A stretch of DNA of 64,000 bases, from the NCBI RefSeq assembly GCF_947487915.1, contig NZ_CANKYH010000001.1, forward strand, positions 124,001-188,000, given 5' to 3'. Shown here one piece after another: positions 39,167-47,271 of this stretch; positions within the stretch are counted from its first letter, which is position 1; each line of letters opens with the position of its first letter. Under the pieces are notes generated by a model. The model worked only from the letters and a program-made list of their open reading frames with translations. It did not search any database and had not been told where the DNA came from. The position numbers were made by a program, and so were the translations under genes. The stretch is from an uncultured Serinicoccus sp. Lineage in GTDB: Bacteria; Actinomycetota; Actinomycetes; Actinomycetales; Dermatophilaceae.

Positions 39167-41419
39167 TCAGTCCCGCGGACGCCAGTCCGAGCGGCGGTCC
39201 TCCGAGCGCGGCCGGCGGTCCGGACGTCGGTCGCCACCCTGACGGGGGCGTCGGTCACCCTGGGGGCCTCGACGGCCACCGGAGGGACCGGGTCCCTGGC
39301 GGCGACCACCGCCGCCAGGACGTCGACCGGCGGGGCGCTTGGGACGCATGACCTCGTCCAGCCGGCTCTGCGGCACCGGCTCGCCGACGGGCACGGACCC
39401 GCCCGCGGTCTGGATGACGGCGTGGTCCTCGGGCGCCACCGTCTGCGGGTCGGTCTCGACACCGGCCGCATCCAGCATCCGGGAGACCTGCCGCTTCTGG
39501 TGCGGCAGGGCCAGGGTCACCACCACCCCGTCCTCCCCGGCCCGCGCGGTGCGGCCCGAGCGGTGCAGGTAGTCCTTGTGGTCGGCGGGAGGGTCGACCT
39601 GCAGGACGAGCGAGACGTCGTCGACGTGGATGCCTCGGGCGGCCACGTCGGTGGCCACCAGCACCGGGAGGGTGCCCGACTTGAAGGCGTCCAGGACCCT
39701 GGTCCGCTGCGCCTGGTTGAGACCGCCGTGCAGGGCGGCCGCGAAGACACCGGACTCGCGCAGCTGCAGGGCGACCCGGTCCGCGCCCAGCTTGGTGCGG
39801 CAGAAGACGACCGTGCGGCCCGGACGGTTGGCGATGGCCGCGGTGATCGGCTTCTTGTGGTGCGGGTGCACCAGGAAGACGTGGTGCGCCATCGTCGTGA
39901 CGCTGGCGCGCACGTCGTCGGTGGAGTGGGTCACCGGGTCCTTGAGGTAGGTCTTGGCCACCTGGTCCACCCCGTGGTCGAGGGTGGCCGAGAACAGCAG
40001 CCGCTGCCCCTCGCGCGGTGTGCGGTCCAGGATCTGGCGGATCGCCTCGACGAAGCCCATCTCGGCCATGTGGTCCGCCTCGTCGAGGACCATGACCTCG
40101 ACCTCCGACAGGTCGGCGGCGCTGCGGTCGATGAGGTCGATGAGGCGGCCGGGGGTCGCCACCAGCACGTCGACCCCCTTCTCCAGGGCGCGCAGCTGCG
40201 GGGTGTAGGACATCCCGCCGGCCACGAGGACGAACCGGCGGTCGACGGCCCGCATGAGCGGCGCCAGCGCGTCGACGATCTGCATCGCGAGCTCGCGGGT
40301 CGGTGTCAGGATGACCGCGCGGGGGCGGTGGGGGACGGCGCGCGGCCGCCGGGATAGCCGGTCCAGGAGCGGCAGCCCGAAGGCCATGGTCTTGCCCGAC
40401 CCGGTCTGACCCCGACCCAGCAGGTCGCGACCCGCCATGGCGTCGGGGATGGTCGCGGCCTGGATGGGGAAGGGCGTCGTGATGCCGATCCGCGCGAGGG
40501 TGGCCACCAGCTGCTCGTGGAGCCCCAGCGCGGCGAAGCCGTTGTCCGCCTCGACGGCGGCGTCGACGTCCTCGGCCTGCATGGCGGACCGACGCTCCTG
40601 GTATGCCGCGTCCGCGGCGTCACGATCGGCCTCCGCCTCGGCGAAGGGGTCCTGCGGCCGCCGCTCGTCCGCACGGCCCCAGGACCGGGCGCCGCGACGC
40701 TCGGCCCCACGGTCCTCCCAGCGACCCTGCCGGCTGCCGCGGTCGCCGCGGTCGTCCCAGCGGCCCTGACGGGCGCCCCGGTCCTCCCGACGCTCACCGC
40801 CCTGGTCGGGACGACCCTGGCGAGCACCACGGTCGTCCCGTCGGTCGGCACCACGGTCCTCGTGCCGCCGCCCGGAGTCCCAGCTGCGCCCGTCGTGGTG
40901 CCCGCGCTCGGGGCGACCCTCGCGCTCCTCGCGGTGCGAGCGCCAGGTGCGCTCCTGGTAGCCGCGGCGCTCGCCGTCGCGGTCGGGGCGACGGTGGTGC
41001 TCGCGGTCCTCCCGGCGGCCGGGCGGCGTGCTGCGGGACGTGCCGCGCTCGTCGCGGTCGCGCCGCGGCCGACCGTCGTCCCAGGACCGGCGGTGGTCCT
41101 CCCGGCGGTCGGGCCGCGCCCCGCGCGGCTCCCAGTCACGGCGGCGACGGTCCTGGCCGCCCTCCTGCCGGCCCTCGGGGCGGTCCCGGCGGTCGGCCCG
41201 CTCCCCGCGACCACGGGGGTCACGCTGGTCCCGGTCCCGCCAGCGCTGCTTGTCTGCGCCGCCGTCCTCAGCCCCGCGGGAGGCGCTGCGCCGGTCTCCG
41301 CGCCCGCCCTTGAGCTGGGCGCGGGCCTGCTTCTCCCGCGCCTGGCGGGCGGCCTTCTTCTGGGCCGTGGTGTGGCGGGGCTTCTTGCCGGACGCGCCGG
41401 CGCTACTGGGCTTGGCCAT
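39167..41419 (-). CDS. DEAD-box RNA helicase with a 300-residue Arg/Asp/Gly-rich N-terminal tail
   Basis: RNA helicase of 750 residues. About the first 290 are extremely biased (R, D, E, G, Q, with repeats like EDRGARQGRWDDRG), predicted disordered. The core follows: Q motif TPFPIQAATIP, motif I GQTGSGKT, Ia TPTRELAMQ, motif II VLDEADHM, SATLD, and HRSGRTARAG, then a short basic Gly/Arg tail ending RPRSEDRRSDWRPRD. ATG 41419 follows AAGAGG. It is the second DEAD-box protein in the window with a low-complexity extension, here placed on the opposite end, suggesting separate RNA-condensate or ribosome-assembly roles (inference). Confidence 0.9.
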   Translation of the reverse strand: MAKPSSAGASGKKPRHTTAQKKAARQAREKQARAQLKGGRGDRRSASRGAEDGGADKQRWRDRDQRDPRGRGERADRRDRPEGRQEGGQDRRRRDWEPRGARPDRREDHRRSWDDGRPRRDRDERGTSRSTPPGRREDREHHRRPDRDGERRGYQERTWRSHREEREGRPERGHHDGRSWDSGRRHEDRGADRRDDRGARQGRPDQGGERREDRGARQGRWDDRGDRGSRQGRWEDRGAERRGARSWGRADERRPQDPFAEAEADRDAADAAYQERRSAMQAEDVDAAVEADNGFAALGLHEQLVATLARIGITTPFPIQAATIPDAMAGRDLLGRGQTGSGKTMAFGLPLLDRLSRRPRAVPHRPRAVILTPTRELAMQIVDALAPLMRAVDRRFVLVAGGMSYTPQLRALEKGVDVLVATPGRLIDLIDRSAADLSEVEVMVLDEADHMAEMGFVEAIRQILDRTPREGQRLLFSATLDHGVDQVAKTYLKDPVTHSTDDVRASVTTMAHHVFLVHPHHKKPITAAIANRPGRTVVFCRTKLGADRVALQLRESGVFAAALHGGLNQAQRTRVLDAFKSGTLPVLVATDVAARGIHVDDVSLVLQVDPPADHKDYLHRSGRTARAGEDGVVVTLALPHQKRQVSRMLDAAGVETDPQTVAPEDHAVIQTAGGSVPVGEPVPQSRLDEVMRPKRPAGRRPGGGGRRQGPGPSGGRRGPQGDRRPRQGGDRRPDRRPRSEDRRSDWRPRD

Positions 41420-41648
41420 GATCGGCTACCTCTTCACAGGGGGGGTCGAGGTGGGTTCTCGCCTCGACGCCTGCGGCGTGACCGGACCTACCTCCAGGCG
41501 CTCGACGTGGCGCCCGGTCGTCCCCCAGGAACGGATCGTCCTGAGGGGTCACCCGGGCGCGCAGCACCACGGGGAGAGGAACCAGTCTATCGCGACGCAG
41601 ACCCTCCGGACGCCACCCTCGGACGGGGCACCAGGCAGGCGGTTCGGG

Positions 41649-43760
41649 TCAGGCGTCGATGCGCTGGCGGTCCAGCTCGTGTGCGGACTCCACGATGAAG
41701 TCCTTGCGGGGCGCGACGGATGAGCCCATGAGCAGGTCGAAGACCCGGTCGGCGCGCTCGGCGTCCTTGAGGGTGATCTTGCGCAGGGTCCGGTGCCGGG
41801 GGTCCATCGTGGTCTCCGCGAGCTGGTCGGCGTCCATCTCGCCCAGCCCCTTGTAGCGCTGCATCGGCTGCTTGACGACGCGGCCCTTCTTCTCCAGCGT
41901 GGCGACCGTCCGCCGCATCTCCGCCTCGGTGTAGGTGTAGATGAACTCGCGTCCGGTGCTGCGGCCGCGGCCCCCGCTGACCTCGATCCGGTGCAGGGGC
42001 GGCATGGCCGCGTAGACCCGGCCCGCGTCGACCAGGGGCCGCATGTAGCGGAAGAAGAGGGTCAGGAGCAGGGTGCGGATGTGGGCGCCGTCGACGTCCG
42101 CGTCGGTCATGATGATGACCTTGCCGTAGCGGACCATGTCCGGGTCGAAGGACCGCCCGGAGCCGGCACCGATGACCTGGATGATGGCCGCGCACTCGGC
42201 GTTGGACAGCATGTCCTGGACCGAGGCCTTCTGCACGTTGAGGATCTTGCCGCGGATCGGCAGCAGCGCCTGGTGGTCGCTGCTGCGCGCGAGCTTGGCC
42301 GTCCCCAGCGCGCTGTCGCCCTCGACGATGAACAGCTCGGAGCGCTCGGTGTCGTTGCTGCGGCAGTCGGCCAGCTTGGCCGGCAGCGAGGAGGACTCGA
42401 GGGCGTTCTTGCGGCGCTGCGTCTCCTTGTGCAGGCGAGCCGAGATGCGCGATTTCATCTCCGCGACGACCTTGTCGAGCAGCAGCGCCGCCTGCGCCTT
42501 GTCGCCGCGGTGCTTGCTGGTCAGCCGCTCGGTCAGCGCCCGCTCCACGGTGCGCGAGACGATGGCGCGCACGGCGCTGGTGCCGAGGACCTCCTTGGTC
42601 TGACCCTCGAACTGCGGTTCGGGCAGCCGCACCGTCACCACGGCGGTGAGGCCCGCCAGGATGTCGTCCTTCTCGACCTTGTCCCCGCCCACCTTGAGCT
42701 TGCGCGCGTTGAGCTCGAGCTGCTTGCGGAAGACCTTCATGAGCGCCTGCTCGAACCCCGCCACGTGGGTACCGCCGTGCGGCGTGGTGATGATGTTGAC
42801 GAAGCTGCGCACCCTGGTGTCGTAACCGGTGCCCCAGCGCAGCGCCACGTCCACCTCGCACTCGCGCTCGGTCTCCCGGGACACCATGTGCCCGAGCTCG
42901 TCCAGCATGGGCACGGTCTCGGTGAAGGTGCCCGACCCCTGCAGCCGCCACACGTCGGTCACCGCGGGGTCGGTCGCGAGGTACTCGGCATACTCCGCGA
43001 TGCCGCCCGAGTAGGCGAAGGTCTCCTCCGTGGGTCCGTCCGCGCCAGGGGTGCCGGGCAGACCTCGCTCGTCGCGGACGACCATCGTCAGGCCGGGGAC
43101 CAGGAAGGCGGTCTGCCGGGCGCGGGCGATGAGCTCGTCGTAGGCGAACTCCGCCTTGGTCAGGAAGATCTGCGGGTCGGCCCAGTAGCGCACCCGGGTT
43201 CCGGTCACCCCGCGGCGCGCCTTGCCCACCACCGCCAGCTCGCTGCTGCGCTCGAACGGGCTGAACCTCGCCTCCGGGTCCGGCCCGGAGCGCCCGTCGT
43301 CGAAGGTGCCCGGCTCGCCCCGCCGGAAGCTCATGCCGTAGGTCTTCCCGGCGCGGTCGACCTCGACGTCCAGCCGGGAGGACAGGGCGTTGACGACCGA
43401 GGCCCCCACCCCGTGCAGGCCGCCGGAGGCGGCGTAGGAGCCGCCACCGAACTTGCCGCCCGCGTGCAGCTTGGTGAAGACCACCTCGACACCCGGCAGC
43501 CCGGTCCGCGGCTCGATGTCCACCGGTATGCCGCGCGCCCGGTCGCGCACCTCGACCGACCCGTCCCGGTGCAGGATGACCTCGATCCGGTCACCGTGGC
43601 CGCCGAGCGCCTCGTCGACGGCGTTGTCGATGATCTCCCAGAGACAGTGCATGAGGCCCCGCGAGTCCGTGGACCCGACGTACATCCCCGGGCGCTTGCG
43701 CACCGCCTCGAGGCCTTCGAGAACCTGGAGGTGCCGGGCGGAGTAGTCCTGAGTGGTCAC
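41649..43760 (-). CDS. parE: DNA topoisomerase IV subunit B (type IIA, GyrB/ParE family)
   Basis: ATPase and TOPRIM subunit of a type IIA topoisomerase, 703 residues. GHKL ATPase: RKRPGMYVGSTDSRGLMHC, EIIDNAVDEALGG (Mg/ATP Glu and Asn), GLHGVGASVVNAL. TOPRIM: LFIVEGDSALG, PIRGKILNV and MTDADVDGAHIRTLL. The GTG start (43760) lies seven bases after TAGCCT, a leaderless arrangement. It stands apart from any gyrA/dnaN/recF context, and its sequence is of the ParE/TopoIV type found in actinobacteria that keep gyrase elsewhere, so ParE is favoured over GyrB. The ParC partner gene is not in the window. Confidence 0.88.
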   Translation of the reverse strand: MTTQDYSARHLQVLEGLEAVRKRPGMYVGSTDSRGLMHCLWEIIDNAVDEALGGHGDRIEVILHRDGSVEVRDRARGIPVDIEPRTGLPGVEVVFTKLHAGGKFGGGSYAASGGLHGVGASVVNALSSRLDVEVDRAGKTYGMSFRRGEPGTFDDGRSGPDPEARFSPFERSSELAVVGKARRGVTGTRVRYWADPQIFLTKAEFAYDELIARARQTAFLVPGLTMVVRDERGLPGTPGADGPTEETFAYSGGIAEYAEYLATDPAVTDVWRLQGSGTFTETVPMLDELGHMVSRETERECEVDVALRWGTGYDTRVRSFVNIITTPHGGTHVAGFEQALMKVFRKQLELNARKLKVGGDKVEKDDILAGLTAVVTVRLPEPQFEGQTKEVLGTSAVRAIVSRTVERALTERLTSKHRGDKAQAALLLDKVVAEMKSRISARLHKETQRRKNALESSSLPAKLADCRSNDTERSELFIVEGDSALGTAKLARSSDHQALLPIRGKILNVQKASVQDMLSNAECAAIIQVIGAGSGRSFDPDMVRYGKVIIMTDADVDGAHIRTLLLTLFFRYMRPLVDAGRVYAAMPPLHRIEVSGGRGRSTGREFIYTYTEAEMRRTVATLEKKGRVVKQPMQRYKGLGEMDADQLAETTMDPRHRTLRKITLKDAERADRVFDLLMGSSVAPRKDFIVESAHELDRQRIDA

Positions 43761-43767
43761 GTCCGGC

Positions 43768-43773
43768 AGGCTA
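43768..43773 (-). promoter_or_regulatory. Leaderless promoter -10 (TAGCCT) of parE
   Basis: TAGCCT on the minus strand, seven bases before the GTG at 43760. Confidence 0.55.
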
Positions 43774-43957
43774 GCGCGTGGGACCGACAGCCCCGGGCAG
43801 GCACGACTGGGCCCGGGCAGGTCCACCGATGAGTCAGCGGGGCTTACGCGCAGAGCGGAACACCGCCCCGCACGGGCACAAAGATCGGGTTCTGCGACGT
43901 TGGCATGCTTGACTGGGTCGACCAACCGCTGGTTTGCCCGATGGAGAGGAGACCGCC

Positions 43958-44173
43958 GTGAACGCCACTCTGACCCCCGAACTGACCACCTCCGACCGGT
44001 GCGACCGTTGTGGGGCCCAGGCCTACATCCGGGCCAGCCTCGGTGACGGTCTGCACCTGCTGTTCTGCGCCCACCACGGGCGTGAGCACCTCGACAAGCT
44101 GCGCGCCCAGGACGACGTCGCCATCCTGGACGAGACCCACAAGCTCGAGCAGGAGGAGACCCCCGCGGTCTGA
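43958..44173 (+). CDS. Small zinc-ribbon-like protein (DUF7455-type)
   Basis: 71-residue protein starting at GTG 43958 with a strong GGAGAGGA ribosome-binding site. It has CDRCGAQAY and LLFCAHHGREH, giving a C-x2-C ... C-x-H-H set that could hold one zinc. Homologues are small conserved actinobacterial proteins of unknown function. It is divergent from parE across a 197-bp region and ends at a strong hairpin. TTGACT at 43909-43914 is a possible -35, without a clear -10. Confidence 0.8.
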   Translation: MNATLTPELTTSDRCDRCGAQAYIRASLGDGLHLLFCAHHGREHLDKLRAQDDVAILDETHKLEQEETPAV

Positions 44174-44186
44174 CCTTCCACTCACC

Positions 44187-44223
44187 CGACGCCCGCCCCG
44201 GCTCTGGCCGTGGGCGGGCGTCG
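44187..44223 (+). terminator. Hairpin terminator after the small zinc-protein gene
   Basis: CGACGCCCGCCC (44187-44198), 13-nt loop, perfect complement (44212-44223). It starts 13 bp after the stop and ends 13 bp before the next gene's -10. Confidence 0.75.
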
Positions 44224-44235
44224 TGCTGCATCGGG

Positions 44236-44241
44236 CAGAAT
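44236..44241 (+). promoter_or_regulatory. Leaderless promoter -10 (CAGAAT) of the DUF456 gene
   Basis: CAGAAT, seven bases before ATG 44249, with no ribosome-binding site. Confidence 0.5.
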
Positions 44242-44248
44242 CTGGCTC

Positions 44249-44737
44249 ATGTCCGTCGCTGAGGTCCTCATCCTGGTGCTCATGCTCATCGGGGTCGTCG
44301 GGATCGTCATCCCGGTCCTTCCCGGCCTCGTCGTGGTGCTGGCGGGGTCCCTGGCCTGGGCGTTGAAGGAGCAGACCACGCTCGGCTGGGTCGTCTTCGG
44401 CCTGTCCGCGCTGGTCTACCTGCTCGGGGTGGGCCTGCAGTGGGCGGTGCCGGGCCAGCGCATGCGGCGCGCCGGCGTCCGGACCTCGACCCTCGTCATC
44501 GGGGTGGTCTGCGCCCTGGTGCTCGGGGTGCTCATCCCTGTCGTCGGACTGTTCCTGGGCTTCCCCCTGGGCATCTTCCTCGTCTCCCTGGCCCGGACCC
44601 GCGACCGTGCCGAGGCCCTGCGGGCCACCCGGCACGCCCTGCACGCCGTGGGCCTCAACATCCTCATCGAGCTGGCGACGGCCTTCACCCTCATCGCGAT
44701 GTTCGTCGTGGGCGCGGTGGTGCTGACCCCGGCCTGA
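44249..44737 (+). CDS. DUF456 membrane protein
   Basis: 162-residue membrane protein with about four helices and glycine-rich hairpins typical of DUF456 (GVVGIVIPVLPGLVVVLAGSL near the N-terminus; GLFLGFPLGIFLVSL and a GxNILIELATAF segment near the C-terminus). Function unknown. ATG 44249 follows a leaderless CAGAAT box, so the longer frame from 44210, which would run through the terminator and promoter, is rejected. It is convergent with the sortase gene. Confidence 0.85.
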   Translation: MSVAEVLILVLMLIGVVGIVIPVLPGLVVVLAGSLAWALKEQTTLGWVVFGLSALVYLLGVGLQWAVPGQRMRRAGVRTSTLVIGVVCALVLGVLIPVVGLFLGFPLGIFLVSLARTRDRAEALRATRHALHAVGLNILIELATAFTLIAMFVVGAVVLTPA

Positions 44738-44745
44738 GCGCACGA

Positions 44746-44786
44746 CGCCCCCGGTGCCGGTCTCCCTGCGGACGGCACCGGGGGCG
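44746..44786. terminator. Bidirectional hairpin terminator between DUF456 and sortase genes
   Basis: CGCCCCCGGTGCCG (44746-44759), 13-nt loop, perfect complement (44773-44786). It is 8 bp past the DUF456 stop and 12 bp past the sortase stop, serving both. Confidence 0.8.
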
Positions 44787-44798
44787 GGTCCGGTCGGC

Positions 44799-45569
44799 TC
44801 AGCCCTCGACCATGCGGGCGTAGACCACGGTGTTGTCCTCGTGGCTCTGCTCCTGCTCGTCGAACTCTCCGCCGCAGGTGATGAGCCTCAGCTCCGGGAC
44901 GTCGGTGGGCCCGTAGACGTCGACGGTCGGGAACGCGTCCTTGGCGAACTGGTCCACGCGGTACACCTCGTAGGTGACCGTCTGCCCGTCCTCCCGGTCC
45001 ACCTCGGCCGTGTCCCCGGGGCGCAACGCGCCGAGCTCGAAGAAGACCGACTCCACCCCGCCCGCGCCGGTGACGTGGCCCTCGATGACCGTGGGGCCCA
45101 GCTCTCCGGGCGTGGGCGAGCCGTCGTACCACGCGGCCTCGTGGTAGCGGTCCCCGCTGGGCACCTCCAGGGTGCCGTCCTCGGCCAGCCCGAGCGGGTG
45201 CAGCGGGCTGGTGACGTCGATGGAGGGGAGGCGCACCTCGACCGGCTCCGACGGCTCGAGCGCGGCGACCTCCGGTCCGGGCGGCTGCTGCGTCCCGGAC
45301 CCGGTCGAGGTCGATCCCGCGCCCGGGGCGTCCGTGGTCGACGTCCCGTCGTCGGCGTCCGCCGAGGCCCCCGGGGCCTCGGCGGCCTGCTCCCGGGCGC
45401 CGGCCTCTGTCGGCTCGGCTCCCGAGGTGGCTGTGGGCGGCGAGGGGGGATCGGGTCGCTGGGTGCTGATCCCGACGACGAGCACCACCACGCCCACGAC
45501 GACGGCCAGCACGGCCAGGGCCGTGAGGATGGCTCCTCGTCGGCCCTGGCCCGGCTGCTCGGTGCTCAT
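44799..45569 (-). CDS. Class F sortase
   Basis: Membrane-anchored cysteine transpeptidase that attaches proteins to the cell wall. From ATG 45569 it has 256 residues: a short cytoplasmic start, one N-terminal membrane helix (ILTALAVLAVVVGVVVLVV), a Pro/Thr/Ala-rich extracellular linker to about residue 105, then the catalytic domain with His in VIEGHVTGAG, Cys in LITCGGEFD and a C-terminal Arg in VVYARM. It starts one base after the stop of the CHRD gene, so both come from one mRNA. The CHRD protein, which has a tail like a sorting signal, is the natural substrate. Confidence 0.9.
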   Translation of the reverse strand: MSTEQPGQGRRGAILTALAVLAVVVGVVVLVVGISTQRPDPPSPPTATSGAEPTEAGAREQAAEAPGASADADDGTSTTDAPGAGSTSTGSGTQQPPGPEVAALEPSEPVEVRLPSIDVTSPLHPLGLAEDGTLEVPSGDRYHEAAWYDGSPTPGELGPTVIEGHVTGAGGVESVFFELGALRPGDTAEVDREDGQTVTYEVYRVDQFAKDAFPTVDVYGPTDVPELRLITCGGEFDEQEQSHEDNTVVYARMVEG

Positions 45570-45570
45570 G

Positions 45571-46335
45571 TCAGCTGTCGGTGCGGCGACGCTGGTTGAG
45601 GGCGACGGCACCTGCGCCCGCGGCCACCAGGAGGGCTCCGCCGGCGATCAGTCCGGAGTTCTCCATCCCGCTGGTGCTGCCGCCGCCGGTCTCGACACCG
45701 CCGCCGGGAGCGCTCATCTGGGTCTCCTGGAAGGCCCCGCAGAGGGCGGGATCGGTGGCCTCGGACGGCAGGCTGTCGTCCAGGTCGGACATCTGCTCGC
45801 CGTCGTACTCGCCGGACCCGTTGTGGTCCACCCCGTGGATGACGACGACGCCGTCACCGTGGTGCAGGCCCTCGGCCACGTCGTCGGGGACCTCGAAGGT
45901 CCGCTCGTAGGTGTAGGTGCCGTCGGCCGGGAAGTTCGACACGTCGAGCGCCGCTGCCTCGGAGGTGTCGGCGTCGTTCCCGGTCAGGGAGACCCGGACC
46001 TCGCCGTAGCTGTCGATGGCGTCGGTGGTGCGGATGGCGCCGTCGAACCCGCTGCCCTCCATCGCCGGGTCGGGGCACTCGCCGGCACCGCCGAGGTGGA
46101 TGTGCTGGGCGTGCGGGGAGCCGTCCAGCAGACCCTGGACCTCGACCTTGATCCAGACCTCGTTGCCGGTGACCTTGGCCCAGGCCTCACCGCTGCCCCC
46201 GGAGTCGTTCAGCTCCTCCAGCGGGGCCATCAGCTCGACGGTCACGTCGTCGATGTCATGGGCGTTGGCCGGGGCGGCGCTCAGCGCCAGCAGCGCGGGG
46301 GCGGCCAGGGCGGCCAGGGCGGTCGTGCGCTTCAT
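45571..46335 (-). CDS. CHRD-domain secreted protein with C-terminal anchor-like tail
   Basis: 254 residues: a signal peptide (ALAALAAPALLALSAAPANA), a CHRD domain with HAQHIHLGGAGECPDP and an HHGDGVVVIHGVDHNG segment, then a low-complexity linker and a C-terminal hydrophobic helix (GLIAGGALLVAAGAGAVAL) ending NQRRRTDS. The layout is that of a sortase substrate, but no LPXTG is present; VETGG before the helix is the closest candidate. ATG 46335 follows AAGGAG. The His clusters could bind metal. It is co-transcribed with the class F sortase and preceded by a SigK-like promoter. Confidence 0.85.
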   Translation of the reverse strand: MKRTTALAALAAPALLALSAAPANAHDIDDVTVELMAPLEELNDSGGSGEAWAKVTGNEVWIKVEVQGLLDGSPHAQHIHLGGAGECPDPAMEGSGFDGAIRTTDAIDSYGEVRVSLTGNDADTSEAAALDVSNFPADGTYTYERTFEVPDDVAEGLHHGDGVVVIHGVDHNGSGEYDGEQMSDLDDSLPSEATDPALCGAFQETQMSAPGGGVETGGGSTSGMENSGLIAGGALLVAAGAGAVALNQRRRTDS

Positions 46336-46397
46336 CGGTGTCGCTCCTTCGCTGTCCTGCGCCGCAGCCGGGTGCCGCGGCGCCGTGGAACACCGAG

Positions 46398-46426
46398 GCT
46401 TCGGACCCGCTCCGCACGCCGGATTG
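46398..46426 (-). promoter_or_regulatory. SigK-like ECF promoter (CAATCC-N16-CCGAAGC) of the CHRD-sortase operon
   Basis: On the minus strand CAATCC (46421-46426), 16 nt, CCGAAGC (46398-46404). This is close to the mycobacterial SigK consensus CCATCC-N16/17-CCGAATA. Transcription would begin about 55 nt before the CHRD ATG. The adjacent genes encode a SigK/RskA pair. Confidence 0.5.
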
Positions 46427-46431
46427 CGCCT

Positions 46432-46445
46432 GTGACCCAGGTCAC
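46432..46445. promoter_or_regulatory. Palindrome GTGACC-CA-GGTCAC upstream of the CHRD promoter
   Basis: Perfect 6-2-6 inverted repeat immediately upstream of the SigK-like -35, 19 bp after the rskA stop. It may be an activator or repressor site; no matching regulator is in the window. Confidence 0.35.
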
Positions 46446-46464
46446 GTCCTGCGCGGGGACGCGG

Positions 46465-47271
46465 TCAGGTGAGGGGGACGACCACGAAGGGCTCGCTGGT
46501 GGGCTGGCTGGACCCGCCCGCCGGCTCGACCGTCAGGCCGACGGCCACCGCGTCCTCGGGGGCGCCCTCGAGCAGGCTGCGCCCCTCGGAGACGGTCTGT
46601 GCCGTGAGCAGGCCCGCGGACCGGGCCGAGCCGTCCGGTCCGACGAACCATGCCTGGTAGACCTCGCCCGCCTGGGGCGCCGCGAAGTCCCCGGGCAGCT
46701 GGACCACCGCCTGCCCCGCGGCGTCGGAGACGGTCACCGCCACCGGCCCGGCCTCGGTGTCCGCGGTGTGCTCCGACGCGTCGTCGGCCTGCAGCACCTC
46801 GCGGGTGGGGTCGGGGTCCAGCGTCTGCGTGATGCCCCACACGCCGCCGGCGAGCACCACGGCCGCCGCCGCGGCGGCGAGCCAGCGTCCGACGGAGGGT
46901 GTCCGCCCGGCCTGCGCCCTCGACCCGGTCCGTCGCGATGCCAGGGGGGTCACGTCGGCCGTCCGCTGGGCGTCCTGCTCGTCCACGTCGTGCCGGGCAG
47001 GACCGGCGGCCTCCTCCGCCACCTGCTGCAGCACTCGCGAGCGCAGACCGGGAGGTGGGTCGACGGCCAGGTCGTCGCTGAGCATCCCCATGGTCTCTCG
47101 CGTCGCGGCGACCTCGTCCTGGCAGGACGGGCACCCGGCGAGGTGTGCCTCGAACTCCTGCTGCTCGTCGTCATCGAGCGCGTGGATGGCGTAGGCCAGT
47201 GCGTCCGCGTGCACGTCATCGTCGCGTTCGTCGTCGCAGACGTCGTGGTCACGCACGTCGTCCTCACTCAT
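46465..47271 (-). CDS. rskA: Anti-sigma factor, RskA family
   Basis: Membrane protein of 268 residues that likely holds SigK inactive. The N-terminal ~95 residues contain a zinc-binding anti-sigma domain (HLAGCPSC, H-x3-C-x2-C). One membrane helix (WLAAAAAAVVLAGGVWGI) follows, then an extracytoplasmic RskA domain (VYQAWFVGPDGSARSAGLL). Activation would go through regulated proteolysis as in mycobacteria. Its ATG directly follows the sigK stop (TGAATG). The N-terminus is unusually acidic (DDERDDD). Confidence 0.9.
   Translation of the reverse strand: MSEDDVRDHDVCDDERDDDVHADALAYAIHALDDDEQQEFEAHLAGCPSCQDEVAATRETMGMLSDDLAVDPPPGLRSRVLQQVAEEAAGPARHDVDEQDAQRTADVTPLASRRTGSRAQAGRTPSVGRWLAAAAAAVVLAGGVWGITQTLDPDPTREVLQADDASEHTADTEAGPVAVTVSDAAGQAVVQLPGDFAAPQAGEVYQAWFVGPDGSARSAGLLTAQTVSEGRSLLEGAPEDAVAVGLTVEPAGGSSQPTSEPFVVVPLT

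Noticed and set aside
37534..39471. Longer start of the FAD oxidoreductase (to 39471)
   Set aside because: The extension would cross the terminator at 39121-39150 and the helicase coding end; the Rossmann motif begins just after ATG 39099.
41649..43760. Assignment as gyrB
   Set aside because: No dnaA-dnaN-recF-gyrA context and the sequence is of the ParE type; gyrase B is still a formal alternative.
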